Positions 29,904 to 38,538 of a DNA stretch of 64,000 nucleotides are shown here, piece by piece. Positions within the stretch are counted from its first letter, which is position 1. Each line of letters starts with the position of its first letter. This DNA comes from Psychrobium sp. MM17-31. GTDB taxonomy: Bacteria > Pseudomonadota > Gammaproteobacteria > Enterobacterales > Psychrobiaceae. The stretch is taken from positions 372,001 through 436,000 of the forward strand of contig NZ_JAKRGA010000003.1 in assembly GCF_022347785.1 (NCBI RefSeq). The letters are read 5' to 3'. The notes below the pieces were generated by a model that ran no database searches, was not told the DNA's origin, and worked only from the letters and a program-made list of their open reading frames with translations. Position numbers and translations under genes: made by a program.

Positions 29904-30242
29904 TTAGTGATTTTCAGAGGCTAAATTAATGGTGTATTTTGGAATTTCTACCACAAGATCTTCATCGCTAATAACTGCCTGACAACCAAGACGAGATTCT
30001 TGCTCTAAACCCCAAGCTTTATCTAACATATCGTCTTCAAGCTCATCTGACTCTTCTAACGAATCGAAGCCTTCACGAACGATCATATGACAAGTCACAC
30101 AGGCACAAGATTTCTCACACGCATGCTCTACGCCAATACCGTTTTCTAATGCGATATCTAATAATGTTTCACCTTCACGCGCTTCAACCACAGCGCCTTC
30201 TGGGCACAGCTCTTCATGAGGTAAAAATATAACTTTAGGCAT
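29904..30242 (-). CDS. fdx: ISC-system [2Fe-2S] ferredoxin Fdx
   Basis: A 112-residue adrenodoxin-type ferredoxin. In Fe-S cluster assembly it supplies electrons to the IscU/IscS machinery. Cluster ligands are Cys42, Cys48 and Cys51 in ACEKSCACVTC and Cys87 in SRLGCQ, the same numbers as in E. coli; Cys46 is the extra conserved thiol. The C-terminal IPKYTIN is typical. It is the last gene of the operon, 47 bp after hscA, and is followed by a strong terminator. Confidence 0.97.
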   Translation of the reverse strand: MPKVIFLPHEELCPEGAVVEAREGETLLDIALENGIGVEHACEKSCACVTCHMIVREGFDSLEESDELEDDMLDKAWGLEQESRLGCQAVISDEDLVVEIPKYTINLASENH

Positions 30243-30289
30243 TGTTCACTCCTAACAATGACGTACCTTTACGCCATCTCAATTCAAAT

Positions 30290-32155
30290 TTAAATATCGT
30301 CTACTGACTGACCAGATAACGCGTCGCGAATCGATTGATCCATACGCTTAGCAGCAAAATCACTACTTGCCGTATCACAATCGCTAATCGCTTGTTTAAT
30401 CGCTTTAATATCACCAGCTTCAACTGCCTGCTCTAGCGTTGACATCGCATGACGAATAGTTGCTAATTCTTGCTCATCAAGTAACTGACCGTCGGCGTTA
30501 ATTGCGCTAACTAAGCCCTCAAGTACCCGTGAAGCTTCAACTTTTTCTTCGGCTAACATACGAGCATCCATATCGCCTTTCGCATGAGTCATCGAATCTT
30601 TGATCATCTTAGCCACTTCATTATCGCTAAGACCAAATGATGGTTTCACTTCGATTGACGCTTGTACACCACTGCTCTTTTCCATCGCGCTAACGCTTAA
30701 TAGGCCATCAGCATCGACTTGGAAAGTCACGCGAATATGCGCCGCGCCCGCCATCATCGGCGGAATGCCGCGTAGCTCGAAACGCGCTAGTGAACGACAG
30801 TCTTCAACCAGTTCACGTTCACCTTGCAAAATGTGCAGCGCCATCGCCGTTTGACCATCTTTAAAGGTGGTGAACTCTTGCGCTTTAGCCACTGGAATGG
30901 TGCTATTACGGTGAATCACTTTTTCCGTCAAACCGCCCATGGTCTCTAAACCAAGGGATAACGGTAATACGTCTAGCAGTAACATATCTGACTCTGGTTT
31001 ATTACCTGCCAAAATGTCTGCTTGAATTGCCGCGCCAATGGCCACAACTTTATCTGGATCGATGCTGGTTAATAGCTCGCGATCAAAATAGCTACTTACT
31101 TGCTCGCGTACTAATGGCACACGGGTAGAGCCGCCAACCATTACCACTTGCCCGACTTCCTCAACGGATAAGTCAGCGTCGCGCATGGTGCGGCGACACG
31201 CCATAATAGTGCGTTTAACTAACGGCGCGATTAACTCGTTAAATTGCTCACGCGATAATTCACCTTGCCAACTAGTGCCACATGGTAAATCAAGGGATAA
31301 TTTAGCAACTTTTAAGAAACTTAATTGCTCTTTAGCGTCACAGGCAACGCGGGTAATTTCACGTTGCAGTGCAGGCGAATGCTCACCAGTATAACCAGAT
31401 TGCTCGATAATCCATTGGCTAACACAGGCATCAAAATCATCACCGCCTAATGCCGAATCACCACCAGTCGCTAATACTTCAAATACTCCTTTATTAAGGC
31501 GTAAAATTGAAATATCGAAAGTACCACCGCCTAAGTCGTAAACGGCGATTACGCCCTCTTCGTGGCTGTCTAAGCCATAAGCAATAGCAGCAGCGGTTGG
31601 CTCGTTAAGTAAACGTAATACTTTAAGGCCGAGTAACTGAGCCGCATCTTTGGTGCCTTGACGCTGTGCATCATCAAAATAAGCAGGCACAGTGATAACC
31701 GCACCAACCAAATCACCACCAAGCGATTCTTCAGCAAGCGCTACTAGAGGGCGCAAAATCTCGCTTGAAACTTGAATTGGGTTAACTAAGCCTTGGCGCG
31801 TGTCGATATTAATTAAGCCGTTTTCTGTTGGCTTTAAAATATATGGCAATTCATCATGCTGCGCTTTAATGTCGTTGAGAGTACGTCCCATAAAACGCTT
31901 AACCGAAACCACCGTATTAATGGCATCGCTAATCGCGTGAAGCTTGGCGTCATGATGCGCTTCAATGCCATTTTCGCCGTAATGCACAATCGATGGGAAA
32001 GAATCGCGACCTTGATGATCGGCTAACGTAACCGCTTCACCACTGCGTACTGTGGCAACAAGAGAATTGGTAGTACCTAAATCGATACCAACCGCTAAGC
32101 GGTGTTCATGAGGAGCCGTGCTTTGGCCCGGCTCTGAAATTTGCAATAAGGCCAT
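30290..32155 (-). CDS. hscA: Fe-S assembly chaperone HscA (Hsp70 family)
   Basis: A 621-residue Hsp70 homologue (E. coli HscA 616). With ATP and the co-chaperone HscB it helps transfer the nascent cluster from IscU to acceptor proteins. The ATPase domain shows [12 protein letters not shown] near residue 24, [12 protein letters not shown] and [12 protein letters not shown]. The substrate-binding half begins near [14 protein letters not shown]. The N-terminal extension before GIDLGTTNS is typical of HscA compared with DnaK. It lies between hscB and fdx, transcribed together. Confidence 0.96.
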   Translation of the reverse strand: MALLQISEPGQSTAPHEHRLAVGIDLGTTNSLVATVRSGEAVTLADHQGRDSFPSIVHYGENGIEAHHDAKLHAISDAINTVVSVKRFMGRTLNDIKAQHDELPYILKPTENGLINIDTRQGLVNPIQVSSEILRPLVALAEESLGGDLVGAVITVPAYFDDAQRQGTKDAAQLLGLKVLRLLNEPTAAAIAYGLDSHEEGVIAVYDLGGGTFDISILRLNKGVFEVLATGGDSALGGDDFDACVSQWIIEQSGYTGEHSPALQREITRVACDAKEQLSFLKVAKLSLDLPCGTSWQGELSREQFNELIAPLVKRTIMACRRTMRDADLSVEEVGQVVMVGGSTRVPLVREQVSSYFDRELLTSIDPDKVVAIGAAIQADILAGNKPESDMLLLDVLPLSLGLETMGGLTEKVIHRNSTIPVAKAQEFTTFKDGQTAMALHILQGERELVEDCRSLARFELRGIPPMMAGAAHIRVTFQVDADGLLSVSAMEKSSGVQASIEVKPSFGLSDNEVAKMIKDSMTHAKGDMDARMLAEEKVEASRVLEGLVSAINADGQLLDEQELATIRHAMSTLEQAVEAGDIKAIKQAISDCDTASSDFAAKRMDQSIRDALSGQSVDDI

Positions 32156-32217
32156 AATTAAGTCTTTATCAAATGAATTGCCAATATTTTAACTCGAACT
32201 CTACAGTGGATTCGAGC

Positions 32218-32745
32218 TTAAAAATCAAATAGCTTGTCTTCTAATGCGATAGCTTCTTGCGACAACTTAAGCATAAATTTAAGCTTGCGTACTTCATCAC
32301 CTGCTTTCTCGAATGATGCTTGATCGCCGGTGGCAAATAATTGTGAAAATGAACGATTAATCGCCTTGATATAGCCGTTAACTTCGTCTTGAAAGTCCAT
32401 TAATGCGCTTTCAGGATCGCCAGCGCTTGGAATGTCTTCTAAGGCTTCACGCAGCTCCATTTGCTGCATTAAAAACATAGGATCTTTTAGCGTTTGCGTT
32501 TCGTGGGCTAATTCAACGCCATTAAGCGATAGAATGTGCTGGGCGCGAGAGTCAGTATTTTTTAATACGTCAAAGCCATCGTTGATTTGAGCGGCTTTTT
32601 GCACAGCCATCAAGCGTTCACGCTCGGTAGCATTGGCAAAATTGTCAGGGTGAACATGACGTTGCAGTTCAAGGTATTTTGCTTTTAACTCGCCAACATC
32701 AAGATCGAATGACGTTGGCAGCGCAAATAATTCAAAATAATTCAT
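32218..32745 (-). CDS. hscB: Fe-S assembly co-chaperone HscB
   Basis: A 175-residue J-domain protein. HscB brings IscU to HscA and stimulates its ATPase. The N-terminal J domain (about residues 1-75) carries HPD in RHVHPDNFAN. The C-terminal helical domain (about 90-175) is the IscU-binding part. It begins MNYFELFALPTSFDLD, the family form. It follows iscA by 13 bp and precedes hscA by 62 bp in the operon. Confidence 0.96.
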   Translation of the reverse strand: MNYFELFALPTSFDLDVGELKAKYLELQRHVHPDNFANATERERLMAVQKAAQINDGFDVLKNTDSRAQHILSLNGVELAHETQTLKDPMFLMQQMELREALEDIPSAGDPESALMDFQDEVNGYIKAINRSFSQLFATGDQASFEKAGDEVRKLKFMLKLSQEAIALEDKLFDF

Positions 32746-32758
32746 TGAGGATTAGCAA

Positions 32759-33082
32759 TTACACTGAGAAGCTTTCGCCACAACCACATTCACCGTCGAC
32801 GTTAGGGTTTCTAAATTCAAACCCTTCGTTGAGGCCTTCTTTTACAAAATCAAGCTCAGTACCATCTAAGTACACCAAGCTCTTTGCATCAACGATGATT
32901 TTTACGCCGTGTTGTTCAAACACTTCATCGCCATCGTTTAGCTCATCAACGAACTCTAAAACATAAGCGAGGCCCGAACAGCCAGAGGTCTTAACACCTA
33001 AGCGCAAACCAATACCTTTACCGCGATTATCGAGAAAACTACTCACGCGTTGCGCGGCTGTTTCAGAAACAGTAACTGCCAT
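32759..33082 (-). CDS. iscA: A-type Fe-S carrier IscA
   Basis: A 107-residue protein, the usual IscA length. It binds iron or clusters and passes them to [4Fe-4S] targets. The three ligand cysteines are Cys35 (TSGCSG), Cys99 and Cys101 (GECGCGESF). Start ATG 33082 ([13 protein letters not shown]) matches the family; an upstream in-frame start at 33124 would add 14 unrelated residues overlapping the gap to iscU. Fourth in the isc operon. Confidence 0.96.
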   Translation of the reverse strand: MAVTVSETAAQRVSSFLDNRGKGIGLRLGVKTSGCSGLAYVLEFVDELNDGDEVFEQHGVKIIVDAKSLVYLDGTELDFVKEGLNEGFEFRNPNVDGECGCGESFSV

Positions 33083-33129
33083 AATAGAAACCCTAAAACT
33101 TAGGCGCAGCATGCACTGCGCCAATCAAA

Positions 33130-33504
33130 CTATTTTGCTTTGTAATCTTCAATTGCTGCTTTGATAGCGTCTTCCGCTAAGATAGAGCAGTGAATTTTTA
33201 CTGGTGGTAATGCTAACTCTTCAGAAATATCACGGTTGCTAATGGCGCCCGCTTCTTCTAATGATTTACCTTTCACCCACTCTGTTACTAGTGAACTTGA
33301 TGCAATCGCGCTACCACAACCGTAGGTTTTAAACTTAGCGTCTTCGATAATGCCATCGTCGCTAATTTTAAGTTGTAGTTTCATCACGTCACCACAAGCT
33401 GGTGCGCCTACCATTCCCGTCGCTACTGATGGATCGTTCTTGTCAAATGAACCTACGTTACGTGGGTTTTCGTAATGGTCTAATAATTTTTCGCTGTATG
33501 CCAT
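33130..33504 (-). CDS. iscU: Fe-S cluster scaffold IscU
   Basis: A 124-residue scaffold on which IscS-derived sulfur and iron are built into a cluster. Conserved cysteines are Cys37 (GAPACGD), Cys63 (YGCGSAIASSS) and Cys106 (KIHCSILAEDA). The HscA recognition motif LPPVKIHC is present. Start ATG 33504 has AGGAGA about nine bases upstream. A longer frame to 33549 would overlap the iscS end and adds nothing like the family. Confidence 0.97.
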   Translation of the reverse strand: MAYSEKLLDHYENPRNVGSFDKNDPSVATGMVGAPACGDVMKLQLKISDDGIIEDAKFKTYGCGSAIASSSLVTEWVKGKSLEEAGAISNRDISEELALPPVKIHCSILAEDAIKAAIEDYKAK

Positions 33505-33533
33505 TGTACTATCTCCTGCTCTTGCTCGGTCGC

Positions 33534-34748
33534 CTAGTGGGCAACCCACTCAACACTGTCTAAATCAATACCGTCTTTGAACATTTCCCAAAGCGGTGAC
33601 ATCTCACGTAATTTGTCGATTGAATTGGTCATTTGCTCGATGGCGTAATCAACTTCTTCTTCGGTGGTAAAACGGCCAACACTGAAACGAATTGAGCTGT
33701 GAGCCATCTCATCGTTTAAACCTAATGCACGTAGCACGTATGAAGGCTCAAGACTCGCTGATGTACAAGCACTGCCTGATGAAACGGCTAAATCTTTTAA
33801 TGCCATCATTAACGACTCACCTTCAACGTAGTTAAAGCTGATGTTTACAATGCCTTTGTAACCCAGCTCGCGATCGCCGTTGAGGTAAGTCTCTTCAATT
33901 TTCATTAAACCGTTGATTAAACGCTGGCTTAAACGCTCAATGTGCTCTTTATCTTTTGCTGCATCTAATGCCGCAACACGACAAGCTTCACCGAAACCAA
34001 CGATTTGGTGTGTCGCTAGTGTACCACTGCGCATACCACGCTCATGACCACCACCGTGCATTTGCGCTTCTAGGCGAATACGTGGCTTACGACGAACGTA
34101 AAGTGCACCAATGCCTTTAGGGCCGTAGATTTTGTGGCCTGAGAATGACATTAAATCAACTTTAAGTTCGCTTAAATCGATGTTTAATTTACCAAGGCTT
34201 TGCGCGCCATCAACATGGAAAATTACTTTGCGAGCACGTAGCATTTCACCAATTGCAGCGATATCTTGGATGATACCGATTTCGTTGTTCACGTGCATGA
34301 TAGACACTAATACCGTATCTTCGCGCAATGCTGATTCAACTTGTTCAACGGTGATGATGCCGTTAGCTTGTGGCTCTAGGTAAGTTACTTCAAAACCTTC
34401 ACGCTCTAGTTGACGCGTCGTATCTAATACGGCTTTGTGCTCAGTTTTAGAAGTAATGATGTGTTTGCCTTTTTTCGAGTAAAAGTGCGCAGCACCTTTA
34501 ATCGCAAGGTTATTTGATTCAGTAGCACCTGAAGTGAAAACAATTTCGCGAGCATCAGCGTTGATTAGCTCTGCTACTTGGTTACGCGCAATATCAACTG
34601 CTTCTTCTGCTTGCCAACCGAAACGATGAGAACGAGAGGCTGGGTTACCGAAGTTACCTTCCATCGTTAAACAATCAATCATTTTTTGCGCAACGCGCGG
34701 ATCAGCTGGCGTGGTTGCCGCGTAATCGAAGTAAATTGGTAATTTCAT
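33534..34748 (-). CDS. iscS: Cysteine desulfurase IscS
   Basis: A 404-residue class V aminotransferase-fold enzyme, the same length as E. coli IscS. It removes sulfur from cysteine as an enzyme persulfide for Fe-S clusters, tRNA thiolation (via TusA) and other thio-cofactors. The PLP lysine is in [14 protein letters not shown] (about residue 206). The persulfide cysteine is in [13 protein letters not shown] (about 328) on the mobile loop. GGAG precedes the ATG. This enzyme probably also feeds the tusBCDE relay encoded at 2260-3676. Confidence 0.97.
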   Translation of the reverse strand: MKLPIYFDYAATTPADPRVAQKMIDCLTMEGNFGNPASRSHRFGWQAEEAVDIARNQVAELINADAREIVFTSGATESNNLAIKGAAHFYSKKGKHIITSKTEHKAVLDTTRQLEREGFEVTYLEPQANGIITVEQVESALREDTVLVSIMHVNNEIGIIQDIAAIGEMLRARKVIFHVDGAQSLGKLNIDLSELKVDLMSFSGHKIYGPKGIGALYVRRKPRIRLEAQMHGGGHERGMRSGTLATHQIVGFGEACRVAALDAAKDKEHIERLSQRLINGLMKIEETYLNGDRELGYKGIVNISFNYVEGESLMMALKDLAVSSGSACTSASLEPSYVLRALGLNDEMAHSSIRFSVGRFTTEEEVDYAIEQMTNSIDKLREMSPLWEMFKDGIDLDSVEWVAH

Positions 34749-34939
34749 TTATTGCTCCACCTAGTTACTACTGAGTAACTAGCCTATTTAATGCTAATTT
34801 TAAAAACTGCTAATTATTACAACTGCTAATTTAACGTTACTATAATTATTATTCGTTTCTTTAATCCAAGTGCCCTTGCACAATAGTTTATGCGTTTGCA
34901 CTGGCATTCGGCGCTCTTACGCCTACACCATAGTTAGGA
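34749..34939 (-). other. iscR-iscS intergenic leader with hairpin
   Basis: A 190-bp gap holds a perfect 9-bp inverted repeat CTAGTTACT (34761-34769) and AGTAACTAG (34774-34782) just upstream of the iscS ribosome site. A second inverted repeat, AGTTAGG/CCTAACT, overlaps the iscR stop (34932-34950). Such structures could separate iscR and iscS expression, as reported for E. coli iscRSUA mRNA, but no sRNA site is identified. Confidence 0.5.
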
Positions 34940-35434
34940 TTAACCTAACTGATTGGTATGAAAAATTTCATTTTGCTGGTCACTGCCAGCCATTTCCTGT
35001 GCCATATTTTGCTTATTCGCTATGGCTATCACCTCGGAGTTATCCATTAATTCCCCCAAGGAAACACTGTCTAAAAAATCCTGCATCTTAACGCTAAAGT
35101 CATTCCACAATGAATGCGTTAAACAGCGTCCGCTCGGTGAACAAGGCTTATCGCCTTTACACTGCGTCGCTACCACAGAATCGTTAACGGCTCCGATAAC
35201 TGCACCAATAGAGATTTCAACGGCTTCTTTGGCCAATTGATAACCGCCACCCGGGCCGCGAATGCTCTCTACTAATTTGGCTTTGCGCAATTTCGAGAAC
35301 AACTGCTCTAAATACGACAATGAAATTCGCTGCCTTTCGGAGATATCTGCTAGACAAACAGGTCCTTGTGTTTGATGTAATGCAACATCTAACATCGCCG
35401 TTACCGCGTAACGTCCTTTCGAAGTTAATTTCAT
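34940..35434 (-). CDS. iscR: Fe-S cluster-responsive regulator IscR
   Basis: A 164-residue Rrf2-family repressor. With a [2Fe-2S] cluster it represses the isc operon; without it, it binds a second class of sites. The N-terminal winged helix (about 1-75) starts [18 protein letters not shown]. Ligands Cys92, Cys98, Cys104 and His107 in [17 protein letters not shown] are at the E. coli positions. Start ATG 35434 is the family start; an in-frame upstream start at 35467 is ignored. First gene of the operon, behind two IscR sites. Confidence 0.97.
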   Translation of the reverse strand: MKLTSKGRYAVTAMLDVALHQTQGPVCLADISERQRISLSYLEQLFSKLRKAKLVESIRGPGGGYQLAKEAVEISIGAVIGAVNDSVVATQCKGDKPCSPSGRCLTHSLWNDFSVKMQDFLDSVSLGELMDNSEVIAIANKQNMAQEMAGSDQQNEIFHTNQLG

Positions 35435-35466
35435 TACATTGCCTCGCAATAGTGATAATGGCGGCA

Positions 35467-35524
35467 ATTACATCAAACCCGAGTATTTTAGTCAAGTATA
35501 TACCCGAGTAATTTAGTCGGATTA
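35467..35524 (-). promoter_or_regulatory. isc promoter with two abutting IscR type 1 sites
   Basis: On the minus strand -35 TTGACT (35495-35490) and -10 TGTAAT (35472-35467) are 17 bp apart. Two 25-bp sites, 35475-35499 and 35500-35524, follow the type 1 IscR pattern (ATASYYGACTRWWWYAGTCRRSTAT) closely; both contain GACTAAAWTACTCGGGT. They lie back to back and cover the promoter, which fits autorepression by holo-IscR. Confidence 0.85.
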
Positions 35525-35545
35525 GTGATTATTTATACTAATTGA

Positions 35546-36313
35546 CTATTTGCTCTCATTATCGCTGTCGATTCTGCCCCGTTGGGTGGCAGTTAAAATG
35601 CCGCGCAAGATATTAAGTTCAATGGCCTCTGGACGCGCTCTGTTATATAAACGGCGTAGTTTTGTCATCACCTGTCCCGGATGCGCCTTAATAATGAAGC
35701 CAATCTGACTCAAAGTTTCTTCCAAGTGCTGATAAAAGCCTTCCATATTATCAGACAACGGATACTCTTCTTCGGTTTCCTTAACGCCTGCAAGTGCCGC
35801 CATGCGGATTTCGTAACACAGCGTTTGTACCGCCATCGCTAAATTAAGTGAACTGTACTCAGGATTGGCTGGAATACACACGTGATACTGACACAGTTGC
35901 AACTCTTCATTAGTCAAACCACTGTTTTCACGCCCAAAAACAACAGCCACAGGATATTTACTCGCTTCGCTAATCAGTTTAATCCCACTTTCACGCGGAT
36001 CTAACATCGGCCATGGTAAGGTACGTGAACGAGCGCTGGTACCAATTACTAAACCGCAATCTTTTACCGCCTCTTCTAACGTACTTTCAATAGTGACTGT
36101 TTCTAATAAGTCTTTAGCGCCTGCTGCTAAGGCTTGAGATTTCTCATCGATCTCTGTTTGTGGATCAACCAAGACTAAATCTGACAAGCCCATTGTCTTC
36201 ATGGCACGGGCGACACTGCCGATATTGCCCGGATGGGTGGTGCCAACAAGAATCACCTTTACCTGAGGTAGTAGCGATAATGAATCATTGATTTGAGTTG
36301 GTTGCGTGCTCAC
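35546..36313 (-). CDS. trmJ: tRNA (cytidine/uridine-2'-O-)-methyltransferase TrmJ
   Basis: A 255-residue SPOUT methyltransferase that methylates the 2'-O of tRNA position 32. Motifs are [20 protein letters not shown] at the start of the domain, [18 protein letters not shown], the SAM-binding knot [15 protein letters not shown], and [17 protein letters not shown]. Start GTG 36313 is chosen because the longer frame to 36394 adds 27 residues not found in TrmJ; AGG lies eight bases upstream. Its position next to iscR matches E. coli. Confidence 0.93.
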   Translation of the reverse strand: MSTQPTQINDSLSLLPQVKVILVGTTHPGNIGSVARAMKTMGLSDLVLVDPQTEIDEKSQALAAGAKDLLETVTIESTLEEAVKDCGLVIGTSARSRTLPWPMLDPRESGIKLISEASKYPVAVVFGRENSGLTNEELQLCQYHVCIPANPEYSSLNLAMAVQTLCYEIRMAALAGVKETEEEYPLSDNMEGFYQHLEETLSQIGFIIKAHPGQVMTKLRRLYNRARPEAIELNILRGILTATQRGRIDSDNESK

Positions 36314-36519
36314 AAAACGACCTATATTCTTTATTAAATTGGTAGGCAGCCTAAGCATTAAGCACTTAACCGCCAAAAATAATCGGCGCATCATAGCAAA
36401 ACATTTGGCTATTTTCTTTAAAAACTTGAAGGCGTTTAGTATTAATTGCCACTTTGATCTAACAGCAGTTTTTTTGACAATAAAAGCGTGAGCAAGTACG
36501 TGATTTTTATCAGCAACGC

Positions 36520-36598
36520 TTGTCTAGCGCATATATTCTGATATGATGTGCGCCGATTAAATCTTGCTGGCAAACAGCAAGCAACCGTTCTTTAAAAT
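36520..36598 (+). promoter_or_regulatory. suhB promoter and leader with stem-loop and boxA-like element
   Basis: TTGTCT (36520-36525) and TATGAT (36542-36547) are 16 bp apart and look like a sigma-70 promoter. The transcript would then carry a hairpin CTTGCTG/CAGCAAG (36563-36581) followed by CGTTCTTTAAAA (36586-36597). The latter matches the rRNA boxA consensus TGCTCTTTAACA at 9 of 12 bases. Order and spacing resemble boxB-boxA of antitermination leaders. Confidence 0.6.
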
Positions 36599-36614
36599 TC
36601 AAAGGTATACACGT

Positions 36615-37418
36615 ATGCATCCGATGCTAAATATTGCAATTCGGGCAGCTCGTAGCGCAGGCAAGATTATTATGCAAGCGACTGAGCAGCTAGATAAAGT
36701 TGAAACAAATCAAAAAGGTTCAAATGACTTAGTAACGTCAGTTGATACTGCAGCTGAACAAGCAATCATGGCAGTGATTAGTAAATCATACCCAGATCAC
36801 GGCTTCATCTGTGAAGAAAGCGGTGAACAAGGCAATGCAAAAAGTGAATACCAATGGATTATCGATCCTTTAGATGGCACAACTAACTTCATCAAAGGCA
36901 TTCCACATTTCGCGGTTTCTATCGCACTACAAGTTAATGGTAAAACAGAGCAAGCTGTTGTTTTCGATCCAGTTCGCGACGAGCTATTTACAGCTACTCG
37001 CGGTCAAGGCGCACAATACAACAGCTACCGCACACGTGTATCTAAAGCAAAAGACTTAAAAGGCACAGTGATCGGAACAGGCTTCCCATTCAAAGTCAAG
37101 CACTACAAAGATACGTACCTATCGATCTTCTCTGACATGTACGACGATGTTGCAGACATGCGCCGCGCAGGTTCAGCAGCGTTAGATCTTGCTTACGTTG
37201 CCGCAGGCCGTTTAGACGGTTTCTTCGAGATCGGTCTAAAACCATGGGATACAGCAGCTGGTGAATTACTAGTAAAAGAAGCTGGCGGTATCGTGACAGA
37301 CTTTACTGGCGGCCACGGTTATGTTTCTTCAGGTAACATCGTTGTAGGTAACCCAAAGGTTGTTAAGGCTATCTTATCTAAGATGCGCCCTCACCTAACG
37401 CCTGCTTTATCTCGTTAA
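36615..37418 (+). CDS. suhB: Inositol-1-monophosphatase family protein / Nus factor SuhB
   Basis: A 267-residue protein, the same length as E. coli SuhB. It has inositol monophosphatase motifs: EESG near residue 67, DPLDGTTNFIKG, and WDTAAGELLVKEAGG, which bind Mg2+ and phosphate. In E. coli it also acts as a component of the rRNA antitermination complex with NusA, B, E and G. Start ATG 36615 (MHPMLNIAIRAARSAGK) matches the family; an upstream frame start at 36564 falls inside the leader hairpin. Divergent from trmJ, as in E. coli. Confidence 0.96.
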   Translation: MHPMLNIAIRAARSAGKIIMQATEQLDKVETNQKGSNDLVTSVDTAAEQAIMAVISKSYPDHGFICEESGEQGNAKSEYQWIIDPLDGTTNFIKGIPHFAVSIALQVNGKTEQAVVFDPVRDELFTATRGQGAQYNSYRTRVSKAKDLKGTVIGTGFPFKVKHYKDTYLSIFSDMYDDVADMRRAGSAALDLAYVAAGRLDGFFEIGLKPWDTAAGELLVKEAGGIVTDFTGGHGYVSSGNIVVGNPKVVKAILSKMRPHLTPALSR

Positions 37419-37442
37419 TATAACGCTGAGATAACACCAATG

Positions 37443-37469
37443 AAAAAGGCGCTGATTAGCGCCTTTTTT
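37443..37469. terminator. Bidirectional terminator between suhB and yafJ
   Basis: AAAAAGGCGCT (37443-37453) and AGCGCCTTTTTT (37458-37469) form an 11-bp stem around GATT, with A- and T-runs on both sides. It serves the converging suhB and yafJ genes. Confidence 0.92.
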
Positions 37470-37484
37470 GATCTTGTATCAAAA

Positions 37485-38285
37485 CTATTTAGCAGTTACT
37501 TCCTGCGGAATATGCTGATGCATCACTTCACCTAATTTAAACATGACACACTCGCCTTCTTTCATAATGTGCCAATCTTCGTTATTGGTCAGCGGCCTTG
37601 TAGCAATCACAGTGACGATATCATTGGGCGTAGTTTCCTTATGAAAATCAATCACAACATCGGTATCAATTAAGGTCGCTTTACCAAAAGGGGCACGACG
37701 AGTAATCCAGCTTAAATTATTACTGCAATAAGCAATTAAATAATCACCGTTGGTCAGCAGCATATTAAACACGCCAAACGATCTCAGTTTGTCTGCATGC
37801 TTGCGAATAAACTCGAATATCAACGAGGTATCTTGAGGCATTTCGTCAAACTCTTGCGCCAGTAAATCCAATAACCAACAAAAGGCTAATTCACTATCGG
37901 TTTGGCCAATAGGTTTGAATCTTGATGTAGCGAGGGCTTCTTCATAGTCAGACAGTTGTCCATTATGGGCATAACACCAATTAGTGCCCCATAACTCGCG
38001 AGTAAATGGATGGGTATTTTCAAGATTAACCTCACCGCGATTCGCTTGACGAATATGACTTATCACCACTTCACTCTTGATGGGATAAGATTTGATTAAA
38101 TTAGCGACCTGAGATTCACAACTTGGCAATGGATCTTTAAAACTGCGACAGCCTTTACCGTCATAGAAAGTAATGCCCCAACCGTCTTTATGCGGCCCAG
38201 TGACACCACCGCGCTCTACTAATCCGGTAAAACTAAATACAATATCCGTTGGCACGTTGGCACTCATGCCCAATAATTCACACAA
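37485..38285 (-). CDS. yafJ: Class II glutamine amidotransferase YafJ
   Basis: A 266-residue Ntn-type glutaminase domain protein. The mature N-terminal nucleophile is Cys2 in MCELLGMSANVPTD. Further family motifs are RGGVTGPHKDGWGI, HIRQANRGEV, HPFTRELWG and YAHNGQL. The acceptor reaction is not known; no synthase domain is attached. The start is TTG with AAGGA eight bases upstream; the match of MCELLG to the family fixes it. It is divergent from fadE; yafJ and fadE are also near each other in E. coli. Confidence 0.9.
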   Translation of the reverse strand: MCELLGMSANVPTDIVFSFTGLVERGGVTGPHKDGWGITFYDGKGCRSFKDPLPSCESQVANLIKSYPIKSEVVISHIRQANRGEVNLENTHPFTRELWGTNWCYAHNGQLSDYEEALATSRFKPIGQTDSELAFCWLLDLLAQEFDEMPQDTSLIFEFIRKHADKLRSFGVFNMLLTNGDYLIAYCSNNLSWITRRAPFGKATLIDTDVVIDFHKETTPNDIVTVIATRPLTNNEDWHIMKEGECVMFKLGEVMHQHIPQEVTAK

Positions 38286-38491
38286 TTGTCATTTCCTTCC
38301 ATTAACATCTCGTTCGCGAGGCAGATAAACAGCCCTAGGTTGAGAGAGTCTAATGGCGGATAGCAAGAAACTCAAACCCTTTCCTAGTCTTTTGTTAAGA
38401 CCTGTTTGTTAAAGGCATTTAAGCGTCAAATAGCAAAAATATTCAAACAATTGTTCTAATAATGCTGGCACTTTCTAAATTAGTTAGGTTA

Positions 38492-38508
38492 AACTGGTAG
38501 GACGAGTT
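38492..38508 (+). promoter_or_regulatory. FadR-like operator upstream of fadE
   Basis: AACTGGTAGGACGAGTT fits the FadR-type consensus (AACTGGTCNGACNNGTT) at nearly all defined positions. It lies 30 bp before the fadE start, where binding would block transcription. FadR repression of fadE, relieved by long-chain acyl-CoA, is established in E. coli; here it is inferred. Confidence 0.65.
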
Positions 38509-38538
38509 ATAAAGTGTAACGATTAAAGGAGAACTTAC

